From assembly GCA_964487255.1 (NCBI GenBank), contig CAZAQV010000010.1:124001-188000 (forward strand): DNA of 64,000 bases, read 5' to 3'. This document shows, in pieces, positions 16,722 through 25,057 of the stretch. The translations under genes and the position numbers were made by a program. The stretch is from CAZAQV01 sp964487255. Lineage in GTDB: Bacteria; Myxococcota_A; Polyangia; Polyangiales; CAZAQV01. The notes beneath the pieces are model-generated. The model saw only the letters and a program-made list of their open reading frames with translations. It was not told the origin of the DNA and did no database searches. Within the stretch, counting starts at the first letter, position 1; the number at the start of each line of letters is the position of its first letter.

Positions 16722-18002
16722 CTAGCGGAGTGGGACCACGGTGCCGCATGGAAAGTTGGCCTCTAGGGTCGGTGATGCGTCACTCTTGAAGGTCTCGCAG
16801 GCAGCGCCGAGTAGTTCCATCGTCGTCTGGTTCGTCAGCTGCCAATCGTTTTGGTAGGTGAGGGGGGTACCGTTGAGCGAGACCATGCCCTCCGCCGCCC
16901 GAGCGAGGTCGACCATACCGTCGACGTCAAAGGTGCAGCTACGCACGGTGCCGACGATCGTCGAAAATGCGGCCGCGAGCTCCTGGGGGTTGGTCGCCGA
17001 AAAGGCCGTCGCCGAGCCCGTGTCTTGGTCCTGTCCATCACCGATGCGCGCCAGCTCATCGAGATGGTCGCGAAAAACCTGCGGAGAAACCGCGTCGTCG
17101 TTCGAGCTGTTGCCCGCCACGCCGAGCACGAACGACTTGATTCCCATGTCGTACGCGCGCTTGATGGCGTCGCGCGACATCTGCATGGCTTTTTCAAGTT
17201 CTGCTTGGTCGATCATATTGTCGGGCCCCACCGGGTCGTTGGCTTGCGGGTTGGCGCAATAGTCGGGCGCGCCATCGGTCGCGAGCACCAACACGGGAAA
17301 GCCCTCGCTCGTGTCGAAGGTGTCGACATAGGCATCGATTGACTCGCCGGTCGGTGTGCTACCTCCGGGGCCTCGGTCCATCAGGTTGTCGATCTCGGTG
17401 AGGTTGTTCAGCATGGGCAATACGCTTTGAAGCGTTGGGCAGCCGTCGCTGTTGTCGTAGAGCGCCGCACCAAATACGACGTTGGCTTGTTCGGTCCTGA
17501 CGACACCTGAACCGCCGACGAGCGCTTCTGTGATGGCGTCCCAACGGTTCTGGTTTTGGCTTCCAAAGTCGTCGGTCCGCATGCTGCCGCTGCGGTCGAT
17601 AAGCAACATGACGGTCGGCGTCTGGTTGGCTAGGTCGACGAGAATGCCGGGACAGTTCTCTCCCATCGTGGAGCTATCGCCGTTCGGCTTTGCGCTGTCG
17701 GTGCCATTGGGGTCCGCAATGCAGCGCCCGTCGCTTGTACAGATCTGCCCTTCACGGCATTCACCCCCGGTATTTGTGCAGTCCTGCCAACACAAATTCG
17801 ATGCGCAATACGAGCCAGACGGGCAATCTTCGTCGGTTCCGTTTGGACACGTACACTGACCACTGTCCGTACAGGTACCGGTGCCGCATTCGGTGTCGTT
17901 TGCGCACTCGAAGGCTGTCCGTGACGGCTCGTCCGAGTCGCACGAGCACGAAGCGACGACCAGTCCAAGCGCGAGTCCAGGCAACCATGAGATTGTCTTC
18001 AT
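16722..18002 (-). CDS. Lipoprotein with EGF-like Cys-rich region and von Willebrand A domain
   Basis: Product of 426 residues. The signal peptide ends in VVASCSC, a lipobox. Residues ~30-95 are a Cys-rich region (CANDTECGTGTC, CPNGTDEDCPSGSYC, CREGQICTSDGRC). The A domain begins with TVMLLIDRSGSM, the DxSxS metal site; the distal acidic site is in LVLATDGAPD. It likely mediates adhesion or complex formation outside the inner membrane. Its 3' end faces the convergent two-component operon (7 bp gap). Confidence 0.85.
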   Translation of the reverse strand: MKTISWLPGLALGLVVASCSCDSDEPSRTAFECANDTECGTGTCTDSGQCTCPNGTDEDCPSGSYCASNLCWQDCTNTGGECREGQICTSDGRCIADPNGTDSAKPNGDSSTMGENCPGILVDLANQTPTVMLLIDRSGSMRTDDFGSQNQNRWDAITEALVGGSGVVRTEQANVVFGAALYDNSDGCPTLQSVLPMLNNLTEIDNLMDRGPGGSTPTGESIDAYVDTFDTSEGFPVLVLATDGAPDYCANPQANDPVGPDNMIDQAELEKAMQMSRDAIKRAYDMGIKSFVLGVAGNSSNDDAVSPQVFRDHLDELARIGDGQDQDTGSATAFSATNPQELAAAFSTIVGTVRSCTFDVDGMVDLARAAEGMVSLNGTPLTYQNDWQLTNQTTMELLGAACETFKSDASPTLEANFPCGTVVPLR

Positions 18003-18074
18003 ACCTTAATGATGAGCGAGACTTCGCGGGGCAGCAACTTCGCGGTTTGCTGTCGGCTACCGTATGCGGCGTTT

Positions 18075-20297
18075 CTATACGGTAGCGCGAGCTGTGTCCG
18101 AGCTTTTGGACTTGCTGGGCGGGACTTGTTCGCCGTGGAAGCGCTTTCCGGTCTTTGCGTGCTCAAGCAGCAATTCGCATGGGGTGAAACGCTCACCGAA
18201 ACGTTCTTCGAGTGCGCGCATCCTGTCGACGATGGTCTGTGCGCCCTGACTGTCGATATAACGGAAGGGTCCGCCCAAGAATGCAGGAAAACCCAGTCCG
18301 AAGATTGCGCCAATGTCGCCGTCGCGCGGCGTGCGCAGGATGCCTTCTTCGAGGCATCGCGCGGCTTCTCCGACCATCTGCAGCGCGCAGCGTTCTGCCA
18401 TGTCGACGCTGCTACCATTCGTGGAGGGCTTGACGCCAAGCAGTTTGTAGACCGACTCGTCCACTTCGCCCTTCTTGGCATCGGCGCCGTATTTGTAGAA
18501 GCCACGCCCGTTCTTTCGCCCCTTGCGCCCGTCGGCGACCAGCCGGTCCAGTCCCTCGGGTGGACGCATGCGTTCGCCGAACGCGCCCTGCATAATGGCG
18601 CCGACTTTCGCGCCGACGTCGATGCCCACTTCGTCCGTAAGCTTGATGGGGCCGACGGGAAAACCGAAGTCCATCAAAGCCATGTCGATACGTTCGATGG
18701 CGTAGCCCTCAGTCACCAAATAGGCCGCTTCGTTCATGAACGGTGCGAGGATGCGTGTGGTGTAAAAGCCGACGCCGTCGTTGACGACGATGACCGTCTT
18801 GCCCTGGTCTTTGCCGAGCTTTACACACGTTGTCGTGACCCAATCGGCCGTCTTGGGCGTGACGATGATCTCCAGCAAGGGCATTTTCTCGACAGGTGAA
18901 AAGTAGTGCATGCCGATGACGTTTTCGGGACGCGTTGCACCTTCTGCAATTTTGGTGATTGGAAGCGATGAGGTGTTGCTGGCGAAAATCGTGTTCTCGT
19001 CGCCGTGCTCTTCTACGTCCTTGACGATCGAATGCTTGAGCGTGAGGTCTTCAAATACGGCTTCGATCACGACATCCATGTACTCAAAGCCAAGGTACTC
19101 GTTGCTGGCAGTGACGCGCGACATCATGCGGTCGGCATCGTAGGGCGTGATGCGCCGCTTTTTTACTCGCCCATCGACGACCTTTCGGATGGCGGCCAAT
19201 CCCTGACCCGCGCTGGCAAGGTCGCGGTCTTTGAGCCGAACATGATACGGCGTCTTGTCGATCGTGACGTAGGCGATGCCTGAACCCATGAGACCCGCGC
19301 CGATCACCCCGATCCGATCGATGGGATGCGGCTGGGCGTCGCTGTCGATTCCCGAGTCTTTTTTGAGCGCCTGCGTGGCGAAGAAAATCTGCATCAGCTG
19401 CGTAGCTTCAGGCGTCGCGAGGAGCTCTGCAAAGCCCTCACGCTCGGCGCGTAGACCAGCCGTCCGTCCATCGCTGAGGCCCTTTTTGACAACCTGGAGG
19501 ATCTTCTCGGGCGCGGGGTAGTTGCCGCGCGTCTTTCTAAGAAGCCGCTTGCGCGCTTGGTCGAAGAGCACCTTGCGGCCCACGGGGTTGTCCTCAAGCG
19601 CGAGTTGCTGCAGCTCTTCTTTGTCGAACTTGCCGTCAAAGATGGCGCGCAGACCCGACGGAGTACGCTTGCGCGGTTTGTTCGCCAAACGAAGCGCCCA
19701 CTGACTTGCCACGTCCTCGACGATGGCCGGCGCGACGACCTCTGCGCAGACGCCGAGTCGTTTGGCCTTCTTGGCGTCGATCTGCCGGCCGGTGAGCAGC
19801 AAGTCGAGGGCTTGTTGGGCACCGATCAGTGCCGGCAATCGCTGCGTCCCACCTGCGCCGGGCAAGATGCCGAGCTGCACTTCGGGCAGACCCAGTCGCG
19901 TGCTTCTGTGCTCGCTGCAAATACGTGCGTGGCAAGCCAGGGCCAGTTCGAACCCGCCTCCGAGGCACGTGCCATGTACCGCAGCCACGACGGGCTTGGT
20001 GGCGTTTTCGATGCGGTCCATTGCGATCTGTGCTTGCTCGGAGATTTTAACCCCGTCTTCGAACGACTTTGCGTTCGCCAACATGCCGATGTCCGCACCT
20101 GCGATGAAGCTGTCTTTCTTGGCTGAGGCAATGACGATGGCGACGGTGTCTTCGTCACCTTCGAGCTCGTCCAGTAGCGTGCTGAACTCGTCTGCAAACG
20201 TCGTTTTGAGTGTGTTGACGCTTTCGCCGGGAACGTCGAAACGAACCACCGTGACGCCGTTCTCATTTCGTTCTACGTGAAAGTTCTTGTAGTTCAT
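18075..20297 (-). CDS. fadJ: Fatty acid oxidation multifunctional protein (enoyl-CoA hydratase / 3-hydroxyacyl-CoA dehydrogenase)
   Basis: Carries out the hydration and NAD-dependent dehydrogenation steps of beta-oxidation. Product of 740 residues, normal length. The hydratase part (1-190) has the oxyanion motif HGTCLGGGFELALACHA and the catalytic Glu in GLPEVQLGILPGAGG. The dehydrogenase part has the Rossmann motif IGVIGAGLMGSGIA at ~320 and the active-site region MHYFSPVEKMPLLEII. ATG 20297 has GGAGG seven bases upstream; the frame is open to 20351 inside fadI. It overlaps the fadI stop by 4 bp, so they form one operon and one enzyme complex. Confidence 0.95.
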   Translation of the reverse strand: MNYKNFHVERNENGVTVVRFDVPGESVNTLKTTFADEFSTLLDELEGDEDTVAIVIASAKKDSFIAGADIGMLANAKSFEDGVKISEQAQIAMDRIENATKPVVAAVHGTCLGGGFELALACHARICSEHRSTRLGLPEVQLGILPGAGGTQRLPALIGAQQALDLLLTGRQIDAKKAKRLGVCAEVVAPAIVEDVASQWALRLANKPRKRTPSGLRAIFDGKFDKEELQQLALEDNPVGRKVLFDQARKRLLRKTRGNYPAPEKILQVVKKGLSDGRTAGLRAEREGFAELLATPEATQLMQIFFATQALKKDSGIDSDAQPHPIDRIGVIGAGLMGSGIAYVTIDKTPYHVRLKDRDLASAGQGLAAIRKVVDGRVKKRRITPYDADRMMSRVTASNEYLGFEYMDVVIEAVFEDLTLKHSIVKDVEEHGDENTIFASNTSSLPITKIAEGATRPENVIGMHYFSPVEKMPLLEIIVTPKTADWVTTTCVKLGKDQGKTVIVVNDGVGFYTTRILAPFMNEAAYLVTEGYAIERIDMALMDFGFPVGPIKLTDEVGIDVGAKVGAIMQGAFGERMRPPEGLDRLVADGRKGRKNGRGFYKYGADAKKGEVDESVYKLLGVKPSTNGSSVDMAERCALQMVGEAARCLEEGILRTPRDGDIGAIFGLGFPAFLGGPFRYIDSQGAQTIVDRMRALEERFGERFTPCELLLEHAKTGKRFHGEQVPPSKSKSSDTARATV

Positions 20298-21592
20298 GCT
20301 GCCTCCAATACGATCGATGCGCCGAGACCACCCGCCGCGCAGGCGGTGCACAGAGCGAGTTCGCCACCGCGTCGTTTGAGTTCGCGCAGCGTCTGTGTGA
20401 TCTGTCTGGCCCCCGTCGCTGCGAAGGGGTGTCCGATGGCGATCGAGCCGCCGGTGACGTTGAACTTGTCCCAGTCGATTTCACCAATGGCGCTACTCCG
20501 ACCGAGCTTTTCTTGGGCAAACGTCTTGCTCTCGAACGCTTGGGTGTTGGAAAGAATCTGCGCGGCAAAAGCCTCGTGCATGTCGATAAGGTCGAGGTCC
20601 GACAGTTCAATACCTGCACGGCCCAGTGCTGTCGGTGTCGAGTAGGACGGGCCCATAAGCAGCTGTCCGCGAGGGTCGAGTGCCGCGAAGGCGTAGCTAC
20701 GCACAAACCCCAAGACGTCGAACCCCAGCGCCTTCGCTTTGTCTTCACGCATGAGTAGTAGCGCGCTTGCTCCGTCTGTAAGCGGCGAGGCATTGCCGGC
20801 GGTGATCGTGCCGTGTTTGCGATCAAATGCCGGACGGAGCTTTGCGTACGACTCGATGTCGGAGTTTTCGCGCACCAGGTTGTCGCGTTCGATCACCTCG
20901 GTGTACTTTGGCGGCGCGATGACGGGCATCACCTCTTGGCTCAGCCGTCCGTCCGCCCAAGCCTTTGCGGCTAGCTCGTGGCTGCGATGCGCGATTTCAT
21001 CCTGCTCTACGCGCCCGATGCCATTTTCTTTGGCCATCTTTTCGGCGCTTTCACCCATGCTGAGATTGGTTGCGGCTTCGGCAATGGCTGGTGGAACCGG
21101 TACGAGGTCCTTGGGCTTGATATCGCGGAATGCGTTCACACGGTCGGAGAGCGAACGCGCTTTGCTCGCGGTGACCAGCGATTGTGCGAGTCGTTTTGAG
21201 ATCGTCATTGGCACATCGCTCGCGCTGTCTGCACCTCCGGCGATGCCACAGTCGATGGCGCCTGCAAGGATCGACTCGGTGACGTTGACCGCCGATTGGT
21301 AGCTTGTCGCGCATGCACGAGAGACGCTGTAGGCTTCGATGTCTTGCGAGAGGCCGGTTCCGAGAACGATCTCGCGCGCGATGTTCGGCATTTGGATCGA
21401 AGGGAGAACTTGCCCGTAGACCACCTGTTGAATGTCCGCCTGGACCCCGTTTCGTTCGACCAGCTCGTTGACGACGAGCTTTGCCAAATCCAGGGCCGAC
21501 ATGTTGCGATAAGCCGTGTTGGCCTTCGCAAAAGGCGTACGCAGACCTGCAACGACCGCGACGCGTTTCCCCTTTTTGCTCATTTTTGCCAT
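20294..21592 (-). CDS. fadI: Acetyl-CoA acyltransferase (3-ketoacyl-CoA thiolase)
   Basis: Cleaves 3-ketoacyl-CoA to acetyl-CoA and a shortened acyl-CoA. Product of 432 residues, the FadI length. The nucleophilic Cys is in SVSRACATSYQSAVN at ~95; the general base and second Cys are in GHPFAATGARQ and CTACAAGGLGAS near the C-terminus. Upstream gene of the fadI-fadJ operon. The tandem hairpin repeats lie directly upstream of its start. Confidence 0.95.
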   Translation of the reverse strand: MAKMSKKGKRVAVVAGLRTPFAKANTAYRNMSALDLAKLVVNELVERNGVQADIQQVVYGQVLPSIQMPNIAREIVLGTGLSQDIEAYSVSRACATSYQSAVNVTESILAGAIDCGIAGGADSASDVPMTISKRLAQSLVTASKARSLSDRVNAFRDIKPKDLVPVPPAIAEAATNLSMGESAEKMAKENGIGRVEQDEIAHRSHELAAKAWADGRLSQEVMPVIAPPKYTEVIERDNLVRENSDIESYAKLRPAFDRKHGTITAGNASPLTDGASALLLMREDKAKALGFDVLGFVRSYAFAALDPRGQLLMGPSYSTPTALGRAGIELSDLDLIDMHEAFAAQILSNTQAFESKTFAQEKLGRSSAIGEIDWDKFNVTGGSIAIGHPFAATGARQITQTLRELKRRGGELALCTACAAGGLGASIVLEAA

Positions 21593-21604
21593 GGCTCTGC
21601 TTAT

Positions 21605-21677
21605 AGCTCTTCGCTAGGCTTTGTTCGAACCGGATTCGGTGTTACCAAATCCGGTCCTCGGCAAAGACCGCTCATCG
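21605..21677 (+). repeat. Covarying hairpin repeat, family 1, copy 2a
   Basis: AGCTCTTCGCTAGG, then the stem ACCGGATTCGG-TGTTA-CCAAATCCGGT (one mismatch in 11), then CCGCTCATCG. The GGCTTTG/CAAAGACC outer helix has a bulged A. Inner stem sequence is wholly different from copies 1 and 3 but still paired. Confidence 0.8.
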
Positions 21678-21685
21678 AAGGTTAT

Positions 21686-21758
21686 AGCTCTTCGCTAGGC
21701 TTTGTTCGAACCGGATTCGGTGTTACCAAATCCGGTCCTCGGCAAAGACCGCTCATCG
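21686..21758 (+). repeat. Covarying hairpin repeat, family 1, copy 2b
   Basis: Identical to copy 2a over the whole element; the tandem period is 81 bp. The pair fills the 189 bp gap between serS and fadI. Confidence 0.8.
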
Positions 21759-21781
21759 AGCCCGAAACGGTCACCGATCGG

Positions 21782-23113
21782 CTACAACGTCAGGCTGTCG
21801 CGGCCGCCCAGGTACGGCCGCAATGCCTCGGGTACGCTCACGCTTCCATCCGGGCATTGAAATTGTTCTAAGATCGCGAGCCACGTGCGTCCTACCGCGA
21901 GACCCGATCCGTTGAGCGTATGCGCAAACACGGGTTTGTTTTTTTTGCCGCTCTCGGCCTTCGGGCGATAGCGAATCGATGCGCGTTGCGCTTGAAAGTC
22001 ACCGCACCATGAGCAGCTTGAGATCTCGCGGTAGGCGTTTTGTCCCGGAAGCCAGACTTCGAGGTCGTAGGTGATCTGGGCGGCAAAGCCGATGTCACCT
22101 GCGCACAGCTTGACGACTCGGTAGTGCAGACCGAGTGCCTGAAGGATGCTCTCTGCGCTCTTGAGCAGTTTCTCAAGCTCGTCCAGGCCTTGCTCAGCGC
22201 TGCAGATGTGAACCAACTCGACTTTGTCGAACTGATGTTGCCGGATGAGGCCGCGCGTGTCTTTGCCATAGGAGCCTGCTTCCGAGCGGAAACACGGCGC
22301 ATAAGCTGTATACCGCTTCGGGAGAGACTCGAGGTCGAGGATTTCCCCGGCGTGAAGGTTGGTGAGCTGCACTTCTGCCGTGGGTGAGAGATAGAGCTGT
22401 CGCCGTTCGGCGTCTTTGCCACTGGCAGCCTCGTCCCAGTCCATCGAGATGGCGAACACGTCTTCTTTGAACTTGGGCAGTTGGCCTGTGCCGAAGAGTG
22501 CGCTGTCGCGCACGAGGGCGGGGGGCCAAACCTCGTCGTAGCCGTTTTGCTCGGCGTGTGTGTCGAGCATGAACTGAACGAGTGCGCGTTCGAGGCGTGC
22601 TCCCAAGCCGCACAGAACGGCGAAGCGCGAGCCGCTGATGCGCGCCGCACGCTCGAAGTCGACGATGCCGAGGCCCTCTGCGATTGCAATGTGGTCCTTG
22701 GGGGTGAAATCAAACGAGGGCTTTTGCCCCCAGGAGTAGAGCTCGATATTGTCTTGCTCGCCTGTCCCGTCGGGTGTGGACTCATGTGGCGGATTGGGAA
22801 GTGTCGCCAAGATGTCCGAGAGCCGCTTTTCGACGAGGCTGCTCGCGGACTCGAGCTCCTTGATCTGCGCGCCCACCTCGCGCATCTCCTCGCGTGCGCG
22901 CGCGAACTCGGGTGATGACTTGTCTACCTTGGCCAACGAGGCGCTTACGGTGTTGCGTTTGGCGCGAAGCGATTCAAGCTTTCCGATGGCGTCACGGCGC
23001 TGCTCGGCGAGGTCCGCGACTTGAGAGAACACCCCGTCGTCCATGCTTCCGCGCCGGCCGATGGCCGCGCGTACTTCTTCGAGATTTTCCAGCACGTAGC
23101 GAAGATTGAGCAT
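21782..23113 (-). CDS. serS: Seryl-tRNA synthetase
   Basis: Charges tRNA-Ser with serine. Product of 443 residues, class II. The N-terminal ~110 residues are the tRNA-binding coiled coil (ESLRAKRNTVSASLAKVDKS). Motif 2 is CFRSEAGSYGKDTRGLIRQH with the catalytic Arg; motif 3 is NGSGLAVGRTWLAILEQFQC, in which the last Arg of the usual G-x-R-T is present. ATG at 23113 overlaps the ATG of the divergent membrane-protein gene (23112) through the shared bases CATG. Confidence 0.96.
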   Translation of the reverse strand: MLNLRYVLENLEEVRAAIGRRGSMDDGVFSQVADLAEQRRDAIGKLESLRAKRNTVSASLAKVDKSSPEFARAREEMREVGAQIKELESASSLVEKRLSDILATLPNPPHESTPDGTGEQDNIELYSWGQKPSFDFTPKDHIAIAEGLGIVDFERAARISGSRFAVLCGLGARLERALVQFMLDTHAEQNGYDEVWPPALVRDSALFGTGQLPKFKEDVFAISMDWDEAASGKDAERRQLYLSPTAEVQLTNLHAGEILDLESLPKRYTAYAPCFRSEAGSYGKDTRGLIRQHQFDKVELVHICSAEQGLDELEKLLKSAESILQALGLHYRVVKLCAGDIGFAAQITYDLEVWLPGQNAYREISSCSWCGDFQAQRASIRYRPKAESGKKNKPVFAHTLNGSGLAVGRTWLAILEQFQCPDGSVSVPEALRPYLGGRDSLTL

Positions 23114-23573
23114 GGCGAACTTTAGCCTTTTAACCGATAGTGCGCAGCAGATGCAGCGGCTGTTTGGTTGGGGTTTGGTGCTATGGCTGCTCGCCTTGCT
23201 CGGGGCGGCGGTCGAAATCGCGGCTCAGCAGTCGCCCGACAGCGGGGTCCATCTCGGCGTACCGGTGGGGCCTATCGCGCTTTTCAAGCAACAGTGCGCG
23301 TTTTTCGGGGTTGTGCTTGCGCTCGTTGAGCTGCGCGGGCATCACGTCAGCCGTGCACTTAGCCTGACGTTGCTGGCCGGCGTCGGCAGTGCCGTCGTGG
23401 CGCAGGGCGTGGCAGCCGGGCTCGGCTTCTATGCGGTCACACCTACAGATTTTCGGCCTGCCGCGCAGGCGGTCTTTTGGTTAAGGGCGGCTGGACATGG
23501 CACCCTTGGCGCGTGTTTACTGTGGATCATGAGGCGCGAATGGAGAAGCGAGGCAGTTGGTGAGACTCGCTAG
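23112..23573 (+). CDS. Small four-helix membrane protein
   Basis: Not recognised. About 153 residues with four hydrophobic segments (LFGWGLVLWLLALLGAAVEI, CAFFGVVLALVEL, LTLLAGVGSAVVAQGVAAGL, AAGHGTLGACLLWIM). ATG 23112 overlaps the serS start on the other strand; ATG 23151 (MQRLFGWG) would leave a short leader and still keep all segments. Its end overlaps the next gene by ~14 bp, suggesting co-translation. Confidence 0.6.
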   Translation: MANFSLLTDSAQQMQRLFGWGLVLWLLALLGAAVEIAAQQSPDSGVHLGVPVGPIALFKQQCAFFGVVLALVELRGHHVSRALSLTLLAGVGSAVVAQGVAAGLGFYAVTPTDFRPAAQAVFWLRAAGHGTLGACLLWIMRREWRSEAVGETR

Positions 23574-24345
23574 CGTTGGTCAGACGGTTGTCTGCTTCCT
23601 TGGCATCGCGATCTTGGTTCATGCGCTCGCGCTGCCCACTCTCGCCTCGGCCCAGGACGAGGGCGACCTCAAGCGTGCGCGCGAGAGCTTCATCAAGGGG
23701 GCGAAGGCAGCCGAGTCGGGAAGCTGGCAGGAAGCGGAACGGTACTTTCGCGAGGCATACGAAATTTCCGGGCGCGAATCGCCGCTCTTCAACTGGGCGC
23801 TCAGCCTCAAGGAACTCGATCGAAACCGTGAGGCCGCTGAACAGCTGGACAACTTGCTGCGCAACCACCAGCCGGACGCTGAGATGCGGGACCGCGCGCG
23901 TGACACGCTCGACTACCTTAAGAATCTCCTGGTCGTCATTTCGCTCGTCAACCTTGAGCGAGGCACGGCGTATGTGATCCACATTGGAGAGCGTGAGGTT
24001 TTTGATGGCGGTGAGCGTCCGCTCGAAGTGTTTGCCGAACCGGGGGACATCCGGGTCTCGGTCAAAGCCGAGGGTGATTCCGAGCCGTTCGTGTGGGAGC
24101 GATCGGTGACGCGTGGCAAGACTCAAGTTGTCGACGTCACGATGCGTGAACTGCCGCCCGACGAAGACGATGTGGAACCCATGGACGACGAAGACGATGA
24201 AGGTGGCGGCTTGCTTTCGAGCCCGGTGTTTTGGCTCGTGACCGGCGCTGTGTTGATCGCGGGCGCGGGCGTCGGAACCTATTTTATCGTCGACAGCAAC
24301 GCGGACCTCAAACCGGAGAGCGGGAATGTTTTGCGTCTCCCCTAA
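23560..24345 (+). CDS. TPR protein with PEGA-like region and C-terminal membrane anchor
   Basis: About 261 residues. The signal peptide ends LPTLASAQ. Residues ~30-125 are tetratricopeptide-like (ARESFIKGAKAAESGSWQEA, ERYFREAYEISGRESPLFNW). A beta-rich region (VNLERGTAYVIHIGEREVFD) resembles PEGA. Then an acidic linker (PDEDDVEPMDDEDDEG) and a membrane helix (FWLVTGAVLIAGAGVGTYFI). The layout is the same as the product at 34286, so the two are paralogues. TTG 23557 and GTG 23560 are possible starts. Followed by a lipoprotein gene. Confidence 0.75.
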   Translation: MRLASVGQTVVCFLGIAILVHALALPTLASAQDEGDLKRARESFIKGAKAAESGSWQEAERYFREAYEISGRESPLFNWALSLKELDRNREAAEQLDNLLRNHQPDAEMRDRARDTLDYLKNLLVVISLVNLERGTAYVIHIGEREVFDGGERPLEVFAEPGDIRVSVKAEGDSEPFVWERSVTRGKTQVVDVTMRELPPDEDDVEPMDDEDDEGGGLLSSPVFWLVTGAVLIAGAGVGTYFIVDSNADLKPESGNVLRLP

Positions 24346-24352
24346 GTCTGCG

Positions 24353-24973
24353 ATGCGGTTCTTTCACCATGCGCTTTGGGTCGCCTGTGCGCTCCTTGCT
24401 GGGTGCGCGGACAATAGTTTTTTGGAACTCACGCTCGGCCTTCCCGGGCGAGCGGGTATGCGTCAGAATGCCGTGGTGCGCGTCTTACCAGCGGACGAAA
24501 GCGGCGAGCTCGACTTTTCGTTACCGTGGCGCGGGCTGGAGAAGAACTTCGTGTTGCTTCCAGGCAACCAAGATCAATCGGTGAGCGTCGAGTCCAGGGA
24601 AGAAGAAGTCGATCTGGGCTTGCGCATCGAGTTTTGTGCTACCGAGTTCTGCGACGGCCTCGATGAGCCTGCGCCGTCAGAGGCGTGGTTTCTGATTCGT
24701 CGACCCTTTACGATCGGTGCACGCACGCGACTGCGAATCGAGATCCCGTTGATTCCCAACGGCTTGCCTTCCGGGCCGCTCGTTGTCGACTGCGGCGGCG
24801 GAAGTTGTGTTGAAGAAGGTACCCTCGATGCCGCGTTACCTGACGCAGGCTTCGGCCAGGACGCCCGTGTTAATACTGAAGAAAGTGGTGTTCCCGATGC
24901 CGCCGTCGACGCTACCTCGAACCTGGGCACCGACGCACAAACACCAGTCGAAGATGCTAGCTCAGGCCCATAG
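24353..24973 (+). CDS. Lipoprotein of unknown function
   Basis: Not recognised. About 206 residues. ATG 24353 gives MRFFHHALWVACALLAGC, a signal with lipobox; the frame is open to ATG 24326, which overlaps the previous gene. The central part is beta-rich with two Cys pairs (FCATEFC and CGGGSC). The tail is low-complexity, rich in Asp, Ala and Thr (PDAAVDATSNLGTDAQTP), as in the lipoprotein at 33820. Probably an operon partner of the TPR protein upstream. Confidence 0.7.
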   Translation: MRFFHHALWVACALLAGCADNSFLELTLGLPGRAGMRQNAVVRVLPADESGELDFSLPWRGLEKNFVLLPGNQDQSVSVESREEEVDLGLRIEFCATEFCDGLDEPAPSEAWFLIRRPFTIGARTRLRIEIPLIPNGLPSGPLVVDCGGGSCVEEGTLDAALPDAGFGQDARVNTEESGVPDAAVDATSNLGTDAQTPVEDASSGP

Positions 24974-25057
24974 CGCACACCTGTATGTCTTTGTGCGCAG
25001 GGATGAGCATGCTTCTGGCTGGATCGAGACCCCCCTTTTGCTGCTATAATTGCTGGC

